Below, in pieces: positions 6,078 to 9,075 of a stretch of 9,075 nt of DNA. Position numbers and translations under genes: made by a program. Where the stretch lies: contig PWPZ01000176.1 of NCBI GenBank assembly GCA_003556985.1, forward strand, positions 1-9,075, given 5' to 3'. Source of the DNA: Bacteroidota bacterium. Lineage in GTDB: Bacteria; Bacteroidota; Bacteroidia; Bacteroidales; PUMT01. The notes below the pieces were generated by a model that was not told where the DNA came from, ran no database searches, and worked only from the letters and a program-made list of their open reading frames with translations. Each line of letters starts with the position of its first letter. Position 1 is the stretch's first letter.

Positions 6078-7001
6078 CACCCTTATGCTTTTTGGTATTA
6101 TTTCGAATGTAAAAGGACTGTGACCCAGTGATTCACCGTCGGTTTCCAGATGTATCGCCGGATCTGAATCTATGAAAACCGATTTACCCCTGTAGGTTTC
6201 CACCATCGGGTGACTTGCTATTGTGCCGTTGTAAAGCCTTTTGACATTCAGAATAATATCATGCTTTTTTATCTTATTTATTACTGTAATGTCAAACAGT
6301 CCGTCATCCGGCACCGCATAGGGGAGCTGCATCATGCCACCCCCGTTATATTTGCATATTCCTATACTTATATTGAATACGTTGTTTTTTATAACTTCAT
6401 CGTCGATTTTTATTTCTGTACGGGTATGACGGTATTTCAACAGGCTGGTCAACAGGCTTTTCAGATAGCTTATAGATCCTCCCTTACCTGAGTTTTTCAT
6501 TTTATTGGCCTTGCTTACCACCAGTGCATCGAAGCCTATACCAGCTATATTTAAAAAATAGCGGTTGCTTTCATTCTCTCCGTGATAATATTTCACCACT
6601 CCTGCATCCTGTACAAAACTTTTATTTTTTTTAATGGTTTCAATTGCCTCCTGATATCCCCGGGGAATATTGAACATACGGCCCCAGTCATTTCCGGTTC
6701 CCACTGTGATCATACCAAGTTTAATTTCTGAGGTAGGGAACCGGTTCTGGAGAAAGATGCCATTGACAACCTCATTCATAGTTCCGTCGCCTCCCACTAC
6801 AATGAGATTTTTATAACCGGTTTCAATATGGACTGTTGCGATATCAATAGCATGCCGGGGAAACCTGGTAAATTCGGAACGGAATTTTATGCCGGCCCGC
6901 TGAAGTAAACCGGCAATTTTATCCCAGTCTTTCAATCCCTTTTTTCTTCCTGCATTTGGATTTACAATTACCAGATTCTCATCTATTTCAGGTGGATTCA
7001 T
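6066..7001 (-). CDS. Diacylglycerol/lipid kinase family protein (DagK/YegS type)
   Basis: This 311-residue soluble, membrane-associating kinase phosphorylates a lipid alcohol such as diacylglycerol with ATP. The N-terminal catalytic domain shows NPNAG (14-18), the nucleotide-binding loop VVGGDGTMNEVVNG (68-81) and GTGNDWGR (101-108). The C-terminal beta-sandwich domain carries NIAGIGFDA (151-159), PDDGLFDI (231-238) and the conserved TDGE near residue 290. Length and domain order fit the family. Diacylglycerol is the likely substrate, but YegS-like members can use other lipids, so the acceptor is not certain. It has its own good promoter upstream, is divergent from parA, and ends inside the 48-bp repeat array. 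The start is the first ATG of the frame; no Shine-Dalgarno sequence lies at proper distance. Confidence 0.9.
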   Translation of the reverse strand: MNPPEIDENLVIVNPNAGRKKGLKDWDKIAGLLQRAGIKFRSEFTRFPRHAIDIATVHIETGYKNLIVVGGDGTMNEVVNGIFLQNRFPTSEIKLGMITVGTGNDWGRMFNIPRGYQEAIETIKKNKSFVQDAGVVKYYHGENESNRYFLNIAGIGFDALVVSKANKMKNSGKGGSISYLKSLLTSLLKYRHTRTEIKIDDEVIKNNVFNISIGICKYNGGGMMQLPYAVPDDGLFDITVINKIKKHDIILNVKRLYNGTIASHPMVETYRGKSVFIDSDPAIHLETDGESLGHSPFTFEIIPKSIRVLAG

Positions 7002-7041
7002 TGTAAGTTTTATGGTAAGTAAGGAGGCTTTAAAGAGAGTC

Positions 7042-7072
7042 CAAACCTATAATTTTTTATTTATTATTCAAA
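7042..7072 (-). promoter_or_regulatory. Bacteroidota-type promoter for the lipid kinase
   Basis: On the minus strand TTTG (7072-7069), 19 bases, then TAGGTTTG (7049-7042) match the phylum consensus at every defined position and with the usual spacing. Transcription would begin near 7035, giving a leader of about 34 bases. This is the best promoter match in the window. Confidence 0.65.
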
Positions 7073-7143
7073 ATAGAATGTTTTTGCAGAAAAAAAATAG
7101 TTTACCCTGATCCATGGCGGAAAAAAAATGCCAATGGCTTAAA

Positions 7144-7170
7144 CCGGTTGCCGGTTGGATTGGCCGGTTG
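7144..7170 (+). repeat. Three copies of CCGGTTG upstream of parA
   Basis: CCGGTTG occurs at 7144-7150, 7151-7157 and 7164-7170, the first two directly joined. The group sits mid-gap between divergent promoters, where a regulator site could lie. CCGG-containing words are common across the window, so this may be compositional. Confidence 0.5.
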
Positions 7171-7353
7171 TTTCCTGCCTGTTTTATACAGCGAACCGGA
7201 TATTCATTGCTACAGGTTGAGTTGCCGTATTTATAAACAATTTTCGCAGAATATTCTGATTTGTTGCCGCGACAGCAGATTGCAAATGAGTTGATTCCGG
7301 CACGGATGTTCATAAGGTGTTAAAAAGCCGGTTTTTGTTGTTAAAAACTCAGC

Positions 7354-7385
7354 TTTACAGCCCGCAATCAGTTATGGTATTTTTG
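7354..7385 (+). promoter_or_regulatory. Probable promoter of parA-parB
   Basis: TATTTTTG at 7378-7385 matches TAnnTTTG in full. TTTA at 7354-7357, 20 bases upstream, is a three-of-four match to the -33 box. Transcription would start near 7392, inside the frame that could be read as an N-terminal extension of ParA, which supports the start at 7446. Confidence 0.5.
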
Positions 7386-7445
7386 AGCTATATTTACCGG
7401 AATTTTAATTATTATTGCGATATAGTCTCACAAAAAAATCATATA

Positions 7446-8246
7446 ATGGCAAAAGTTATTGCGCTGGCTAATCAGAAGGGAGGAGTAGGGAAAACTACTA
7501 CGGCGATCAATCTTGCAGCAAGCCTGGCGGTACTTGAACAAAAAGTCCTCTTAGTTGATGCGGATCCTCAGGCCAATGCCACCTCAGGCATAGGCTTTGA
7601 TATACGTGCGATAAAAACAAGCATTTATGAATGCCTTATCGACGATGTGGATCCTAATGGTATAATACTTGAAACTGAGGTTGAGAATCTTGATCTTCTG
7701 CCTTCTCATATTGATCTTGTTGGTGCCGAGATTGAGATGACAAATCTTCCTAACCGGGAACAGATAATGAAAACAGTGATTTCCGGTATAAAGGACAACT
7801 ATGATTTTATTCTGATTGATTGTTCTCCTTCGCTGGGACTGATCACCCTTAATGCCCTGACGGCATCTGATTCGGTATTGATTCCTGTTCAATGTGAATA
7901 TTTTGCCCTTGAAGGCCTGGGGAAACTGCTTAATACTATTAAAATAGTTCAGAACCGTCTGAATACGGCTCTGGAGATTGAGGGCTTCCTGCTTACCATG
8001 TACGATGCCCGGTTGCGTCTGTCAAACCAGGTAGTTGATGAAGTGAAAAAACATTTTCAGCAAATGGTGTTTGAAACCATTGTTCCGCGAAATATCAAGC
8101 TGAGTGAAGCTCCAAGCTTTGGCAAGCCTGTGCTTATGTATGACGTAAATTCAAGCGGAGCAGTGAATTACCTTAATCTTGGGAGGGAGATCCTGCAAAG
8201 AAATGAAATGACCAGGATCAGCGATGCCGATAAGATAATAAACTAG
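7446..8246 (+). CDS. parA: ParA/Soj-family chromosome partitioning ATPase
   Basis: This 266-residue ATPase works with ParB to segregate replicated chromosome origins, binding DNA non-specifically as an ATP dimer. The deviant Walker A KGGVGKTT spans residues 11-18, with signature K11 and catalytic K16. Walker A' VLLVDADPQ holds D40, and Walker B is FILIDCSPSLG with D125. The C-terminal RNIKLSEAPSFGKPV (215-229) is typical of chromosomal Soj proteins. No N-terminal helix-turn-helix is present, unlike large plasmid ParA proteins. A GTG at 7317 would add 43 residues, but these show no family similarity and begin before the predicted transcription start; the ATG at 7446 gives the usual MAKVIALANQKGG beginning. 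The leader is AT-rich without Shine-Dalgarno sequence. ParB starts 32 bases after its stop, so they form an operon. Confidence 0.95.
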   Translation: MAKVIALANQKGGVGKTTTAINLAASLAVLEQKVLLVDADPQANATSGIGFDIRAIKTSIYECLIDDVDPNGIILETEVENLDLLPSHIDLVGAEIEMTNLPNREQIMKTVISGIKDNYDFILIDCSPSLGLITLNALTASDSVLIPVQCEYFALEGLGKLLNTIKIVQNRLNTALEIEGFLLTMYDARLRLSNQVVDEVKKHFQQMVFETIVPRNIKLSEAPSFGKPVLMYDVNSSGAVNYLNLGREILQRNEMTRISDADKIIN

Positions 8247-8277
8247 AAATTATTGATAATCCAAAAGCGATTAATTA

Positions 8278-9075
8278 ATGGCTGCAAAGAAAAACGCTCT
8301 GGGCAGGGGCCTCAGTGCACTGATGACCGATGAGGAGCCACGTAAAAGAGATAATATGCCCACCGGGCATGATGAGATAAACATCAGTCTGATCGAGGCC
8401 AATCCGTTTCAGCCCAGGACAAGATTTGAGGAAGAATCACTCCAGGAGCTGGCGGCTTCAATCAGGGAGCTTGGAATTATTCAACCTGTTATCGTAAGGC
8501 ACAAGGGTAACGGACGTTATCAGCTAATTGCCGGCGAGAGGCGCTTCAGGGCGGCCGGCATGGTTGGTCTGGAAGCCATTCCCGCATTTATCCGCACGGC
8601 CGACGACCAGGCATTACTGGAAATGGCACTGGTAGAAAATATTCAAAGGGAAGACCTTGATGCCATTGAGGTAGCGATTAGTTACCAGCGTTTAATGGAC
8701 GAATGCAAGCTTACCCAGGAAAACCTGAGTGAAAGAGTTGGTAAAAAAAGATCCACAATAGCCAACTATGTACGGCTTCTCAAGCTGCCGGCAGAGATAC
8801 AGCTGGGAATAAGGCACCGGCAGATCTCCATGGGGCATGCCAGATCGATCATAAACATTGAAGATCCGGATGGACAGCTTAAAATGTATAAGAAGATTAT
8901 CAATAATGAACTTTCGGTGAGAAAGGTCGAAGAACTGGTCAGGGATATGAACACCGGACAACCGGAAAAAACAGATGGAAAAAGTGCTGAAAAACCTGGT
9001 TCCTCCGAATACGGGTCACTGCGCGATCATCTTGCCGGTTTTTTCGGTACAGATGTTGAGTTCAAACGGAATGAG
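8278..9075 (+). CDS. parB: ParB/Spo0J chromosome partitioning protein, 3' partial
   Basis: The frame runs open from ATG 8278 to the window end (266 codons, no stop). ParB binds parS sites, loads as a CTP-dependent clamp and spreads near the origin, stimulating ParA. Seen in order: the N-terminal GRGLSAL (9-15), the ParA-contact type motif; ANPFQPR (41-47) and ELGIIQPVIVR (64-74); the CTP-binding motif GERRFRAAG (86-94); ENIQRED (120-126) of the second CTP/magnesium motif; a helix-turn-helix at about 144-170 (LTQENLSERVGKKRSTIANYVRLLKLP); HARSI (about 190); a polar linker at about 228-245; and the beginning of the C-terminal dimer domain (LAGFFGTDVEFKRNE). Family members are about 290-300 residues, so roughly 25-35 residues are cut off by the window. 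In related genomes it is often followed by a DUF5683 gene, dapB and lepB, which cannot be seen here. Confidence 0.95.
   Translation, partial: MAAKKNALGRGLSALMTDEEPRKRDNMPTGHDEINISLIEANPFQPRTRFEEESLQELAASIRELGIIQPVIVRHKGNGRYQLIAGERRFRAAGMVGLEAIPAFIRTADDQALLEMALVENIQREDLDAIEVAISYQRLMDECKLTQENLSERVGKKRSTIANYVRLLKLPAEIQLGIRHRQISMGHARSIINIEDPDGQLKMYKKIINNELSVRKVEELVRDMNTGQPEKTDGKSAEKPGSSEYGSLRDHLAGFFGTDVEFKRNE

Larger units (their letters stand above)
7002..7445. other. 444-base intergenic region between lipid kinase and parA
   Basis: No convincing gene lies here. It holds the kinase promoter (minus), three CCGGTTG copies, a direct repeat GTTAAAAA at 7319-7326 and 7340-7347 (21 bases apart), and a parA promoter-like pair. 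The left part is AT-rich with several A runs. A 40-codon frame at 7114-7236 (plus) and an 81-codon frame at 7068-7313 (minus) are open but lack start signals and recognisable content. No parS-like sequence was found. Confidence 0.7.

Noticed and set aside
7114..7236. 40-codon plus-strand frame starting MAEKKCQWLK
   Set aside because: It has no ribosome site or promoter and no recognisable domain. It could be a small protein, but nothing beyond an open frame supports it.
7068..7313. 81-codon minus-strand frame in the parA upstream gap
   Set aside because: Composition is not protein-like, no start signal is seen, and its 3' end overlaps the upstream box of the kinase promoter.
7317..7445. N-terminal extension of ParA from GTG 7317
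   Set aside because: The 43 added residues do not resemble the family, and a full -7 box lies inside them. The ATG at 7446 gives the standard ParA beginning.

Overview
The window reads as an ordinary chromosomal segment of a member of the Bacteroidota, most likely of the Bacteroidales/Marinilabiliales type. The pointers are a PorV/PorQ-family outer-membrane protein, a small HAD hydrolase of a type common in Bacteroides relatives, a lipoprotein glutaminyl cyclase, start codons mostly without Shine-Dalgarno sequences, and promoter-like sites that fit the Bacteroidota consensus (TTTG, about 19 bases, TAnnTTTG). The genus cannot be fixed from the sequence alone. No transposase, integrase, CRISPR array, tRNA or rRNA was seen.

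Layout. At 1-1830 is the 3' part of a large surface-type protein (LVIVD beta-propeller repeats plus a DUF4114 domain) whose start lies before the window, followed by a hairpin terminator. At 1937-2224 is a stand-alone AroQ chorismate mutase with an 18-bp sequence duplicated across its 3' end. Convergent to it, 2289-3062 (minus) is phosphatidylserine synthase. Divergent from that runs a plus-strand group at 3205-5930: a PorV/PorQ-family outer-membrane barrel, a small HAD hydrolase, and a plant-type (beta-propeller) glutaminyl-peptide cyclotransferase that is a lipoprotein with an extra N-terminal Ig-like region. Three degenerate 48-bp tandem repeats separate this group from the convergent lipid kinase at 6066-7001 (minus). 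A 444-bp gap follows, with divergent promoters and short repeats. It leads into the chromosome-partition genes parA (7446-8246) and parB (8278 to the window end, lacking only its last stretch).

How the genes fit together. PssA and the YegS/DagK-type kinase are both membrane-lipid enzymes but lie apart and are probably regulated separately. ParA and ParB form the chromosome segregation pair, so the region may lie near the replication origin; no parS site was found here. The most suggestive link is between the barrel protein and the glutaminyl cyclase. The barrel's predicted signal-peptidase cut leaves an N-terminal glutamine, which is what such a cyclase converts to pyroglutamate, a pattern known in this phylum as the Q-rule.

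I do not see a clear undescribed multi-gene system. The items most worth a second look are the 48-bp tandem repeat array, the C9 tract just behind the lipoprotein signal of the cyclase, the cyclase/substrate pairing and the gap upstream of parA.
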